The notes below the pieces were generated by a model, which was given only the letters and a program-made list of their open reading frames with translations, did not search any database and was not told where the DNA came from. A stretch of 64,000 bases of DNA. Source: Streptomyces sp. f51. GTDB taxonomy: Bacteria; Actinomycetota; Actinomycetes; Streptomycetales; Streptomycetaceae. The stretch is taken from positions 4,373,001-4,437,000 of the forward strand of contig NZ_CP149798.1 in assembly GCF_037940415.1 (NCBI RefSeq), read 5' to 3'. Below, piece by piece: positions 51,561 to 59,985 of the stretch (the stretch's first letter is position 1; the number at the start of each line of letters is the position of its first letter). Position numbers and translations under genes: made by a program.

Positions 51561-52475
51561 TCACATCCCTTCCCGGGTGCTGCGCATCGCGCCGAAGCCG
51601 GACAGCTTCACCATCAGCAGGGACAACGCGGTCGCGGCGAGCACCAGGAAGGAGGCGACGGCGCTCGCGTAGCCGAAGTCGTAGCTCTTGAAGCCCGCCT
51701 CGTACATCAGGTACGGCAGGATCGCCGTGTCGGTGCCCGGACCGCCCTGGGTGAGGATCAGGACCGTCTCGAAGTACGTCAGCGAACCGACGATCATCAG
51801 CACGCTCGACGTCGTCGCGGTGTTGCGCAGCTGCGGCAGGGTGATCGAGAAGAACTGGCGGTAGCGGCCGGCGCCGTCGATCGCGGCCGCCTGGTACAGG
51901 ACTTCGGGGATCTGTCGGGCCCCGCCCTGGTAGATCAGGGTGTGGAAGGGGATGAACTGCCAGCCGCCGACGAACACGATCGCGAGGAAGGCGCCGCTGG
52001 TCGTGCCCAGGGTGTCCCGGTGGATGATGCCGAAGTTCGGGTCGAGCAGGGCGTAGAAGAGCAGCGAGATCGCCGTGGACGACAGCAGGAACGGCACGAA
52101 GAAGATCGCCGAGAGCACCGCGCGGTTGCGCTGTCTGCCCGCGGCCCAGACACCCAGCAGCAGTGAGATCACCGTCTGGAACGCCCAGCTCACCGCGGTC
52201 AGCGCGACGGTGACCGTCAGCGACTGGCCCAGCCGGTCGTCGCTCAGCAGCTTGCGCCAGTTGGCCAGACCGGCCGGCTGCGGGTCGCCCAGGCCGTTCC
52301 ACCGGGTGAACGACAGATAGAAGGCCAGGACCATCGGGGCGAGGGCGAAGAACGCGAAGAACAGGACGCCGGGAAGGGCCAGGACCGCGCTGGGGCGGCC
52401 GGCCCGGTTGCGCCGGGCGGAGCGGGGGCGGCCCGCGGCGCTGCGCGGGCCGCCCTTGAGCTGCGTGACGCTCAC
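51561..52475 (-). CDS. sugar ABC transporter permease, MalF type (BxlF-like)
   Basis: 304 residues from the GTG at 52475, which overlaps the binding-protein stop (GTGA). An Arg-rich cytoplasmic N-terminus, about six membrane helices, and the EAA loop YQAAAIDGAGRYRQFFSITLP. Forms the membrane channel with the MalG-type protein. The long reading upstream of 52475 lies in the binding-protein gene and is rejected. Confidence 0.93.
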   Translation of the reverse strand: MSVTQLKGGPRSAAGRPRSARRNRAGRPSAVLALPGVLFFAFFALAPMVLAFYLSFTRWNGLGDPQPAGLANWRKLLSDDRLGQSLTVTVALTAVSWAFQTVISLLLGVWAAGRQRNRAVLSAIFFVPFLLSSTAISLLFYALLDPNFGIIHRDTLGTTSGAFLAIVFVGGWQFIPFHTLIYQGGARQIPEVLYQAAAIDGAGRYRQFFSITLPQLRNTATTSSVLMIVGSLTYFETVLILTQGGPGTDTAILPYLMYEAGFKSYDFGYASAVASFLVLAATALSLLMVKLSGFGAMRSTREGM

Positions 52476-53779
52476 TTCAGCTCCTTGAGCGCCGCCACGA
52501 ACTGCGCCGGCGAGGACTTGCCCACGAACAGCTTGTTGACCTCGGTGAGCATCGGCGTCGCCACGTTCGGGTCGACCGCCTGGTCCCAGCTCAGCGTGAA
52601 CGCCGGGGCCTTCTGCACCATCTCGTACTGGAACTTGGCGAACTCCGGGTTCGGGGAGGCGTCCAGGAGGGTCGCCGCGTTCGCGGTGGCCGGGACGTCG
52701 CCGTTGGCGATGAGTTCCTTGGTGTACGCCAGGGAGGCGGAGTCCCGCAGGAAGGCGATCGCCGCGTCCTTGTTGGAGGTGTGGGCGTTCACCGACCAGT
52801 AGTTGGTGGGGTTGCCGACCACGTTGCGGATGTCGCCTGCGCCGCCCTCGATCTGCGGGAAGGCGCACCAGCCGAGGTTCTTCTTGGCGAAGTCGGGGAA
52901 CTTGCCGAGCTGCGTGGAGTACTCCCACGAACCCATCAGGTGCATCGCCGCCTTGCCCTTGGCGAAGACCGCGGGCGCGCCGCCGTTGCCGTAGCCCACC
53001 GAGCTGTAGCCCTTGCCGAAGGCGCCGTCGTCGATCAGCTGCTTGACCGTCTGGGCGGCCTTGAGGACGGCCGGGTCGCCCCAGGCGGAGGCGTCACCGT
53101 TCTTGATCTTCTCGAAGACCTGGGGGCCGCCGATCCGGTCGACCAGGTACTCCAGCCACATCAGTTCGGGCCAGATGTCCGCGCCGCCGAGGGCGAACGG
53201 GGTGATGTTCGCCTTCTTCAGCTTGGTGTTGAGGTCCAGCAACTGGTCCCAGGTGGTGGGCGGCTGGAGCTTGTGCTCCGCGAAGACGGACTTGTTGTAG
53301 AAGAGGATCACGGGCTGCATGCCGCGCATCGGCACGCCGTAGTTCTTGCCGTCCAGCCCGCCCGCCGCCAGCACCGACGGCAGGAAGCCGCTCTTGAGCA
53401 CCGGGTCGGACGCGATGACGTCGGTCAGGTCGACCAGCTGGCCGGCCTCCCGGTAGGCCTTGATGGAGCCGCCGCCCCAGTTGAAGAACACGTCGGGCGC
53501 GTTGGGGGAGCCCATCGCCGTGCGCAGCTTGGCCGGGTAGTCGGTGGCGGGCACCTTCTGGAGCTTGATCGTGCCCTTGGCCTTCTTCGCGGCGGCCGAG
53601 GCGTTGAACCGGTTCACGGACTTGACCTGGATCTTCGCCGCGTCGTCCCCGTAGACGAACGCGGTGAGCGTCCCGTCGGCGCCCGAGCCGCTGCCGGAGC
53701 CGCAGGCGGTGAGCCCGCCGACAGAGGCCAGCGCGACCGTGCCCGCGCCGAGGAACCAACGTCTGCTGTGGGACTCCAT
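52472..53779 (-). CDS. sugar-binding lipoprotein of an ABC transporter (BxlE-like)
   Basis: 435 residues from the ATG at 53779. Signal with twin Arg (SRRWFLGAG) and lipobox LTAC, lipidated Cys26, so it is anchored outside the membrane. The rest is a family 1 extracellular solute-binding protein (TWDQLLDLNTKLKKAN, FAKGKAAMHLMGSWEY). Gene order binding protein-permease-permease-GH3 with divergent LacI regulator matches the bxlEFGA-bxlR cluster known for xylobiose uptake in Streptomyces thermoviolaceus. Ligand is inferred. Confidence 0.92.
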   Translation of the reverse strand: MESHSRRWFLGAGTVALASVGGLTACGSGSGSGADGTLTAFVYGDDAAKIQVKSVNRFNASAAAKKAKGTIKLQKVPATDYPAKLRTAMGSPNAPDVFFNWGGGSIKAYREAGQLVDLTDVIASDPVLKSGFLPSVLAAGGLDGKNYGVPMRGMQPVILFYNKSVFAEHKLQPPTTWDQLLDLNTKLKKANITPFALGGADIWPELMWLEYLVDRIGGPQVFEKIKNGDASAWGDPAVLKAAQTVKQLIDDGAFGKGYSSVGYGNGGAPAVFAKGKAAMHLMGSWEYSTQLGKFPDFAKKNLGWCAFPQIEGGAGDIRNVVGNPTNYWSVNAHTSNKDAAIAFLRDSASLAYTKELIANGDVPATANAATLLDASPNPEFAKFQYEMVQKAPAFTLSWDQAVDPNVATPMLTEVNKLFVGKSSPAQFVAALKELK

Positions 53780-53826
53780 GGGACGGCACCTCTCGGTAGG
53801 CGCGAAGGATCGTCGATGATCCATCG

Positions 53827-53858
53827 CGAATGTTTCGAGTTATTTTTCGAATGTTCCG
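53827..53858. promoter_or_regulatory. double operator CGAA-N3-TTCG before the importer operon
   Basis: CGAATGTTTCG (53827-53837) and a near copy CGAATGTTCCG (53848-53858) lie 48-79 nt upstream of the binding-protein gene and 60-91 nt from the LacI start. The same CGAA-N3-TTCG pattern precedes the xylanase. Likely target of the divergent LacI regulator. Confidence 0.65.
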
Positions 53859-53917
53859 GGAACGTAAGGCGATCCGCTGGGTCCGTCAAGGGGTCGCGCA
53901 GAGATACGATCGCCGCC

Positions 53918-54946
53918 ATGAAGCCTGGGAAGTCCGCAGAAGCACAGACGGCGACGCTGGCCGAGATCGCCCGGGAGGCCGGGGTCTCGGCTCCGACTGT
54001 TTCGAAGGTGCTCAACGGCCGCGCCGACGTCGCCCCCGCGACCCGCTCGCGTGTCGAGGAGCTGCTGCACGCGTACGGCTACCGGCGCCGCCGGGCCGAG
54101 GCTTCCCGTTCGCCGCTGATCGACCTGGTCTTCCACGAGCTGGAGAGCGCCTGGGCGATGGAGGTCATCCGGGGGGTGGAGAACGTCGCCAGGGAGGCCG
54201 GGCTCAGCGTGGTGCTCTCCGAGTCCGCCGGGCGGCTCACCCCCGGCCGGACCTGGGCCGACCAGGTCGCCGCCCGCCGCCCGCACGGCGTGGTCCTCGT
54301 CCTCTCGGGTCTCGACGACTCCCAGCGCGCCCTGCTGACCAGCAGATCCATCCCGTTCGTGGTGATGGACCCGGCCGGCGACCCGGGCGTCGACGTGCCC
54401 TCGGTCGGCGCCACCAACTGGCAGGGCGGCCTCGCCGCCACCCGGCATCTCGTCGAACTCGGCCACACCCGGATCGGCGCCATCAGCGGGCCCTCGCGGA
54501 TGATGTGCAGCCGGGCCCGGGTCGACGGCTACCGGGCCGCGCTGGAGACGGCCGGGGTGCCCGTCGATCCCTCGCTGATCGTCGCCGGGGACTTCCACCA
54601 CGAGGCCGGCTACCGCCTCGGTCTCGACCTGCTGCGCCGCCCCGACCGGCCCACGGCCGTGTTCGCCGGCAACGACCTCCAGGCGCTCGGTCTGTACGAG
54701 GCCGCCCGTGAGCTGGGGCTGCGCGTTCCCGAGGACCTGAGCGTGGTCGGCTTCGACGATCTGCCGGTGGCCCGCTGGGTGGGGCCGCCGCTGACGACCG
54801 TACGGCAGCCGCTGACCGAGATGGCCGAGGCGGCGGCGAAGCTGGTGCTCGACCTGAGCCGCCAGGAGCGGCCGTCGGCGGGGACGCGGATGGAACTGGC
54901 GACGAGCCTGGTGGTCCGCAGCAGCACGGGGGCGCCTCCGGCGTGA
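53918..54946 (+). CDS. LacI family regulator (BxlR-like)
   Basis: 342 residues from the ATG at 53918. HTH at ~13-35 (TLAEIAREAGVSAPTVSKVLNGRA) with the hinge following, then a periplasmic-binding-like effector domain (GATNWQGGLAATRHLVELGH, VFAGNDLQALGLYEAARELG, VGFDDLPVARWV). It is divergent from the importer operon, the usual place for its repressor. Release by xylobiose is inferred from the cluster type. The upstream extension of this frame into the binding-protein gene is not real. Confidence 0.93.
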   Translation: MKPGKSAEAQTATLAEIAREAGVSAPTVSKVLNGRADVAPATRSRVEELLHAYGYRRRRAEASRSPLIDLVFHELESAWAMEVIRGVENVAREAGLSVVLSESAGRLTPGRTWADQVAARRPHGVVLVLSGLDDSQRALLTSRSIPFVVMDPAGDPGVDVPSVGATNWQGGLAATRHLVELGHTRIGAISGPSRMMCSRARVDGYRAALETAGVPVDPSLIVAGDFHHEAGYRLGLDLLRRPDRPTAVFAGNDLQALGLYEAARELGLRVPEDLSVVGFDDLPVARWVGPPLTTVRQPLTEMAEAAAKLVLDLSRQERPSAGTRMELATSLVVRSSTGAPPA

Positions 54947-54976
54947 GGTCGGGGTCGCGGCTTCGGCTTCGGCTTC

Positions 54977-55079
54977 GGTCCGGTGGGTGGGTCGGGGCCG
55001 TGCCGGTGCATCAGGCCGTCGCCGTTGGGTGAGGTGTGGGCGTCGGTGGCGACGGCCATCGATGTACCGGCACGGCCCC
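54977..55079. repeat. inverted-repeat element, copy B
   Basis: The left arm 54977-55012 is 34/36 identical to copy A at 8084-8119. GGGGCCGTGCCGGTGCATC (54994-55012) and GATGTACCGGCACGGCCCC (55061-55079) are complementary at 18 of 19 positions, loop 48 nt. It starts 31 nt after the LacI gene and lies within the 430-nt gap 54947-55376. The rest of that gap is GC-rich with no gene seen, plus the xylanase operator. Confidence 0.75.
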
Positions 55080-55352
55080 GACGGCCCGCGGCCGACTGCG
55101 GGTGCGTGCCTATTTCGGCCGCCTTTCAGCTCCGGCCGGTGAAAGTTCAGCCCTGCCCGGTCACCTTTCAGCGCGGGAACATTCAGCCCCTCTGGCGTTT
55201 GAGGAGCGGGGTCCGGGGCGGAGCCCCGGGTACGGGTCGGGTAGGGGCGGAGGGGGCGAAAAAAGTGGGGTGGGGCAACCCGGGGCCAGGAGGCCGTATT
55301 GACGGGTGGGGCGTCCCCCTTCACACTCCTGCGAAGTCAATCGGTTGGACGA

Positions 55353-55365
55353 CCGAAACTTTCGG
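55353..55365. promoter_or_regulatory. operator CCGAAACTTTCGG before the xylanase gene
   Basis: Perfect 13-bp palindrome, ending 11 nt before the ATG and just before the GGAGG. It fits CGAA-N3-TTCG as at 53827. Palindromes of this GAAA/TTTC kind are known upstream of actinomycete xylanase genes. Confidence 0.7.
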
Positions 55366-55376
55366 AGGCACCCGCC

Positions 55377-56759
55377 ATGAGAACCTCCCGAACCCGTGTG
55401 ATCAGAACCCGCCCCTTACGCCGCCGCGCCGCCGCCCTGCTCGCCGGAGCCGTCACCGTGGCGACCCTGCTGGCGGCCGGCACGACGGCCCACGCCGCCG
55501 CAGCCCCGCTGCGCGACCTCGCCGCCGCCAAGGGCAAGGCCATCGGCACCGCCGTCACCGGCTCCAAGCTGACCGGGACCTACGGCGACATCGCCGGAGG
55601 CCAGTTCAGCTCGCTGACCCCGGGCAACGCGATGAAATGGGGCACCGTCGAGCCCACCCGGGGCAGCTTCAACTGGGCCGAGGCCGACCAGATCGTCGCC
55701 TTCGCGCAGGCCCACAACCAGCAGGTGCGCGGTCACACCCTGGTCTGGCACAGCCAGAACCCGAGCTGGCTGACCAACGGCACCTGGACGACCGCCGAGC
55801 TGAGCGGTCTGCTCCAGGACCACATCACCACCGAAGTCACCCGCTACAAAGGCAAACTGGCCGCCTGGGACGTGGTCAACGAGCCCTTCAACGAGGACGG
55901 CACCTATCGCTCCACCCTCTGGTACAACGGCCTCGGCTCCGACTACATCGCCCAGGCTCTGACCTGGGCGCACGCCGCCGACCCGAGCGCCAAGCTCTAC
56001 ATCAACGACTACAACGTCGAGGGCGTCAACGCCAAGAGCACCGCCCTGTACGACCTGGTCAAGTCCCTGAAGGCGCGCGGCGTCCCGATCGACGGCGTCG
56101 GCCTCCAGGCCCATCTCATCGTCGGCCAGGTCCCCGGCACCCTCCAGCAGAACATCCAGCGCTTCGCCGACCTCGGCGTCGACGTCGCGGTCACCGAGCT
56201 CGACGTCCGCATGCAACTCCCGTCCGACAGCGCCAAACTGGCGCAGCAGGCCGCCGACTACAAGGCGGTCTTCGACGCCTGCGTCGCCGTGGCCCGCTGC
56301 TACGGCGTGACCGTCTGGGGCTTCACCGACTCCGACTCCTGGATCCCGGACGTCTTCTCGGGCTACGGCGCGGCGACCCCGTACGACGAGAACTACGCGC
56401 CCAAACCGGCCTACGACGCCATCGCGGCCTCGCTCGGCGGAGGGGCCACGACCCCACCGCCCACGGGCGCCTGCACGGCGGTGTACAGCGTCCAGACCCA
56501 GTGGAACACCGGGTTCACCGGGCAGGTGCGCATCGCGTGCTCCGGGGCCGCGCTCTCCTCGTGGAAGGTGAACTGGACGTACGGGGCGGGCCAGCGGATC
56601 ACCCAGGCCTGGAACGCGAACTGCACCCAGACCGGTGCGGCGGTGAGCTGCGCCAACGCCTCCTACAACGGGACGGTCCCGGACGGGGGTTCGGTGACGT
56701 TCGGGTTCAACGCCTCCTGGAGCGGGGCCAATCCGGCGCCCACGGTGACGCTCGGCTGA
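55377..56759 (+). CDS. secreted GH10 endo-1,4-beta-xylanase with C-terminal CBM2
   Basis: 460 residues from the ATG at 55377 (GGAGG 7 nt upstream). Signal peptide ~1-41 (RR motif, then LLAGAVTVATLLAAGTTAHA). GH10 barrel with acid/base Glu169 in WDVVNEPF and nucleophile Glu274 in VTELDVRM. A short Pro/Thr linker leads to a CBM2 carbohydrate-binding module from about 364 (CTAVYSVQTQWNTGF, ending in WSGANPAPTVTLG). It degrades xylan outside the cell and feeds the adjacent importer. Confidence 0.95.
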   Translation: MRTSRTRVIRTRPLRRRAAALLAGAVTVATLLAAGTTAHAAAAPLRDLAAAKGKAIGTAVTGSKLTGTYGDIAGGQFSSLTPGNAMKWGTVEPTRGSFNWAEADQIVAFAQAHNQQVRGHTLVWHSQNPSWLTNGTWTTAELSGLLQDHITTEVTRYKGKLAAWDVVNEPFNEDGTYRSTLWYNGLGSDYIAQALTWAHAADPSAKLYINDYNVEGVNAKSTALYDLVKSLKARGVPIDGVGLQAHLIVGQVPGTLQQNIQRFADLGVDVAVTELDVRMQLPSDSAKLAQQAADYKAVFDACVAVARCYGVTVWGFTDSDSWIPDVFSGYGAATPYDENYAPKPAYDAIAASLGGGATTPPPTGACTAVYSVQTQWNTGFTGQVRIACSGAALSSWKVNWTYGAGQRITQAWNANCTQTGAAVSCANASYNGTVPDGGSVTFGFNASWSGANPAPTVTLG

Positions 56760-56760
56760 G

Positions 56761-56798
56761 CCGGAGCTGAGGGGAGCGGGCGGGGCGGTCCGCTCCGG
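56761..56798 (+). terminator. weak hairpin after the xylanase gene
   Basis: CCGGAGC (56761-56767) can pair with GCTCCGG (56792-56798), or GGAGCGG (56773-56779) with CCGCTCC (56790-56796). Alternative pairings make it a weak call. Confidence 0.4.
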
Positions 56799-56903
56799 GG
56801 CCGCGCTGAGCCCTGGCTGAGAAGCATGAGATTCTCCGAAGAAAACCGTCCCGTGTCACTGTCCCTAACAGTCCCCTAATAATTCGGACTTACGTTCCTG
56901 TCC

Positions 56904-57971
56904 GTGACCGGACATGACGAGAACGGCGAAGTGGGCGGACGGCGGGGCCGGCGGTCGCGCGTACTGAAGGCCGCCGGCCTCACCCTGACGGGACTGCTGG
57001 TGCTCGGCGCCGGCACCGCGGGCTGGGCGTACTGGCATCTGAACCAGAACATCAGAAGCGTCGACATCGACAGCGCGCTCGGGGACAACCGGCCGGCGCG
57101 GGCGGTGGTGACACCTTTGCCCGAGGCGTCCGCCCCGGCCTCGGCGTCCGCGTCGCCGCTGCCCAGCGGCGCCCTCAACATCCTGGTCCTCGGCTCCGAC
57201 TCGCGCAGCGGCAAGGCGAACGCGAAGCTCGGCGGGGGAAACAGTTCCGGGGCGCGCTCCGACACGGCGATGGTCGTGCACATCGACGCGGGACGCACCG
57301 CCGCCACGGTCGTCAGCATCCCGCGGGACACCCTGGTCACCCGTCCGTCCTGCCCGCTGCCGTCCGGGGGTTCGACGGCGGTGGCCCACGACGCGATGTT
57401 CAACAGCGCCTACTCGGTGGGCGGACCGGTGTGCGCCGTGAAGACGGCCGAGGCGGTCACGGGCGTCCGGATGGACCACTACATCGAGATCGACTTCTCG
57501 GGCTTCGCGAAGCTGGTCGACGCCCTCGGCGGGGTCACCGTCACCACCGGCCAGGACATCGACGACGACAAGAGCCATCTGCACCTCGCGGCGGGCACCC
57601 ACCATCTGGACGGCACACAGGCCCTCGCCCTGGCCCGCACCCGGCACGGCATAGGCGACGGCAGCGACCTGGGCCGGATAGGACTCCAGCAGAAGCTGGT
57701 CAAGGCCCTGCTGGAGCAGATCTCCTCGGCCGGCCTGCTCACCGACCCGGCCAGGCTCTACGAGGTCGCGAACGCGGTGACCGGCAGCCTCACGACGGAC
57801 ACGGGACTGGACTCGCTCGGCAAACTGACGAGACTCGGCCAGAGCCTGAAGTCCCTCTCGTCCGACGAGGTCAGGACGGTGATGATGCCGGTCGTGACGG
57901 CCCCCTCGGACCACAACCGGGTGATCGCGGACGAACCGGAGGCGAGCGACCTCTGGGCATCGCTCGCATGA
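56904..57971 (+). CDS. LytR-CpsA-Psr (LCP) family protein
   Basis: 355 residues. Arg-rich N-terminus, one membrane helix (~22-44), Ala/Ser/Pro linker, then the LCP catalytic domain: LNILVLGSDSR, RSDTAMVVHID, VVSIPRDTLV, and the Arg-rich TRHGIGDGSDLGRIGLQQ. LCP enzymes attach glycopolymers such as teichoic acids to peptidoglycan. GTG start at 56904; TACGTT lies 9 nt upstream. Monocistronic as far as seen. Confidence 0.92.
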   Translation: MTGHDENGEVGGRRGRRSRVLKAAGLTLTGLLVLGAGTAGWAYWHLNQNIRSVDIDSALGDNRPARAVVTPLPEASAPASASASPLPSGALNILVLGSDSRSGKANAKLGGGNSSGARSDTAMVVHIDAGRTAATVVSIPRDTLVTRPSCPLPSGGSTAVAHDAMFNSAYSVGGPVCAVKTAEAVTGVRMDHYIEIDFSGFAKLVDALGGVTVTTGQDIDDDKSHLHLAAGTHHLDGTQALALARTRHGIGDGSDLGRIGLQQKLVKALLEQISSAGLLTDPARLYEVANAVTGSLTTDTGLDSLGKLTRLGQSLKSLSSDEVRTVMMPVVTAPSDHNRVIADEPEASDLWASLA

Positions 57972-58145
57972 CCCGAGGGCTTCGCGGGGCTCCGCCGTCC
58001 GACCCCCTCACCCCGCCGGGGGAAAGAAATCCGAGGAAATCCGGGGAGGGTGTCGAAACGGGTGTCCGGTGTTCGACGCACGGGTGAGAGGCGGGAAGAA
58101 GCCCGCCTCCGGGATACCGAAGACACCCAGACACGAGGAGTCACC

Positions 58146-58502
58146 ATGCCCCGCTACCTCTCCCTCGTCCAGATCGACGAGCGCACCGCGCCCGCCGAAG
58201 GACCCAGCCCCGAACTGATGCAGCGGATGGGCGAGCTCATCGAGGAGATCACCAAGGCCGGCGTCATGCTGGAGACCGAGGGTCTGACGCCCAGCGCGCA
58301 GGGCAAGCGCGTCCACTACTCGGGCGGCGAACTGTCCGTCACCGACGGCCCCTTCACCGAGTCCAAGGAGGTCGTCGGCGGCTACGCGATCATGCAGTGC
58401 AAGGACATGGCCGAGGCCGTGGAGTGGACCAAGCGGTTCCTGAAGGTGCACGAGGAGCACTGGACGGTCACCTGCGAGGTGCGGGAGATCGCCGGGGGCT
58501 GA
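58146..58502 (+). CDS. YCII/DGPF domain protein, ECF42 partner
   Basis: 118 residues from the ATG at 58146 (GAGGAG 7 nt upstream). PRYLSLVQIDERTAPAEG start, and the name-giving VTDGPFTESKEVVGGY motif. DGPF proteins are encoded beside ECF42 sigma factors, as here (45-nt gap). Their biochemical role is not established. Confidence 0.92.
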   Translation: MPRYLSLVQIDERTAPAEGPSPELMQRMGELIEEITKAGVMLETEGLTPSAQGKRVHYSGGELSVTDGPFTESKEVVGGYAIMQCKDMAEAVEWTKRFLKVHEEHWTVTCEVREIAGG

Positions 58503-58546
58503 GCGCTCCTTGGCCGGACGCCGCCGTGGGTGTCTCATGGTGGGTT

Positions 58547-59830
58547 GTGGAACAGCACCCCGCACCGGCACCCGCCGGCGGCGTCGGCACCGCCGTCGAG
58601 ACCATCTTCCGTATCGAGTCCCCCCGCATCATCGCGGGCGTGGCCCGGATCGTCCGTGACGTCGGCATCGCCGAGGAACTCGCGCAGGACGCCCTGGTCG
58701 CGGCACTGGAGCAGTGGCCGCGCGACGGTGTCCCGGACAACCCTGGCGCCTGGCTGACGGCCACGGCCAAGCACCGCGCGATCGACCTCGTACGCCGCCG
58801 TGAGCGCTACGCGCGCAAGCTGGAGGAGGTCGGGCGCGACCTGTCGCTGTCCGCGCCGCACCACCTCGACGAACCCTCCGACCCGGACGACATCGACGAC
58901 GACCTGCTCCGCCTGGTCTTCACCGCCTGCCACCCCGTCCTGTCCGCCGAGGCCCGCATCGCGCTCACGCTGCGGCTGCTCGGCGGACTGACGACGTCCG
59001 AGATCGCCCGCGCCTTCCTCGTCCCGGAGGCGACGGTCGCCCAGCGCATCGTGCGGGCCAAGCGGACGCTGGCCACGAAGGGGGTCGCCTTCGAGGTCCC
59101 CTACGGGCCCGAGCGTGAGGCCCGGCTCGGGTCCGTGCTTGAGGTCATCTACCTCGTCTTCAACGAGGGGTACGCGGCCACGGCGGGCGACGACCTGCTG
59201 CGCCCCGCGCTGTGCGAGGACGCGCTGCGGCTGGCCCGGGTGCTCGCCGAGCTGATGCCCAAGGAGAGCGAGGTGCACGCTCTCGCCGCCCTGCTGGAAC
59301 TCCAGGAGTCCCGGTCGGCCGCCCGCACCGGGCCCGGCGGCGAACCCGTCCTGCTCAAGGACCAGCAGCGGCGCCGCTGGAACCGCATGCTGATCCGCCG
59401 CGGCTACACCGCGCTGAGCCGCGCCAACGCCGTCGCCACCGGCAGCCCGGGGCCGTACGCGCTCCAGGCCGCCATCGCCGCCTGCCACGCGCAGGCCTTC
59501 ACCTACGGGGACACCGACTGGCGGCGGATCGCCGCCCTGTACGCCCTGCTGGCGGCCCGCTCCCCGTCGCCCGTGGTCGAGCTGAACCGCGCCGTGGCCG
59601 TCTCGATGGCCGAGGGCCCGGAGCCCGCGCTCGTCATCGTCGACGGCCTCGCCGGCGCACCCGCGCTCCGCGACTACCACCTGCTGCCCAGCGTCAGGGG
59701 GGACCTGCTGGCCAGGCTCGGACGGACGGAGGAGGCGCGCGCCGAGTTCGGGCGGGCCGCCGCGCTGGCCCGCAACGGGCGGGAACGGGAGCTGCTGGAG
59801 ACCCGGGCGCGGGAACTGCCGGGGCCGTGA
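58547..59830 (+). CDS. ECF sigma factor, ECF42 type with TPR-like extension
   Basis: 427 residues from the GTG at 58547. Region 2 (ELAQDALVAALEQWPRDG, AIDLVRRRERYARKL) and region 4 (LTLRLLGGLTTSEIARAFLV, ATVAQRIVRAKR) in the first ~180 residues. A long C-terminal extension with the ECF42 signatures LLKDQQRRRWNR and SPVVELNRAVAVSMAEG follows. ECF42 factors have no classical anti-sigma; the extension is thought to control activity. It very likely works with the DGPF gene just upstream. Start choice among nearby GTGs is uncertain by a few codons. Confidence 0.92.
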   Translation: MEQHPAPAPAGGVGTAVETIFRIESPRIIAGVARIVRDVGIAEELAQDALVAALEQWPRDGVPDNPGAWLTATAKHRAIDLVRRRERYARKLEEVGRDLSLSAPHHLDEPSDPDDIDDDLLRLVFTACHPVLSAEARIALTLRLLGGLTTSEIARAFLVPEATVAQRIVRAKRTLATKGVAFEVPYGPEREARLGSVLEVIYLVFNEGYAATAGDDLLRPALCEDALRLARVLAELMPKESEVHALAALLELQESRSAARTGPGGEPVLLKDQQRRRWNRMLIRRGYTALSRANAVATGSPGPYALQAAIAACHAQAFTYGDTDWRRIAALYALLAARSPSPVVELNRAVAVSMAEGPEPALVIVDGLAGAPALRDYHLLPSVRGDLLARLGRTEEARAEFGRAAALARNGRERELLETRARELPGP

Positions 59831-59968
59831 GGTTCCCGCACGGTAACCCCGTTCCCAAGGTGATCGGAAAGGGCTTACAGTGACGCCGCTGCCGTACACG
59901 GGAATGACGCTCTCCGTTCACCCGTAGGCCCCCGTGAGGCGTGGTCCGGCAGCCCATCACACCTACCT

Positions 59969-59978
59969 GGGGGGGGGG
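59969..59978 (+). repeat. G10 homopolymer in the ribosome-site position
   Basis: Ten consecutive G, ending 7 nt before the TTG start at 59986, so they act as the Shine-Dalgarno region. If translation started at the GTG 59941 instead, a length change would shift the frame. Confidence 0.8.
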
Positions 59979-59985
59979 TAGACCC

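Noticed and set aside
52781..53917. 721-codon reading of the LacI gene reaching into the binding-protein gene
   Set aside because: The extra 379 codons are antisense to the binding protein; LacI proteins start just before the HTH at 53918.
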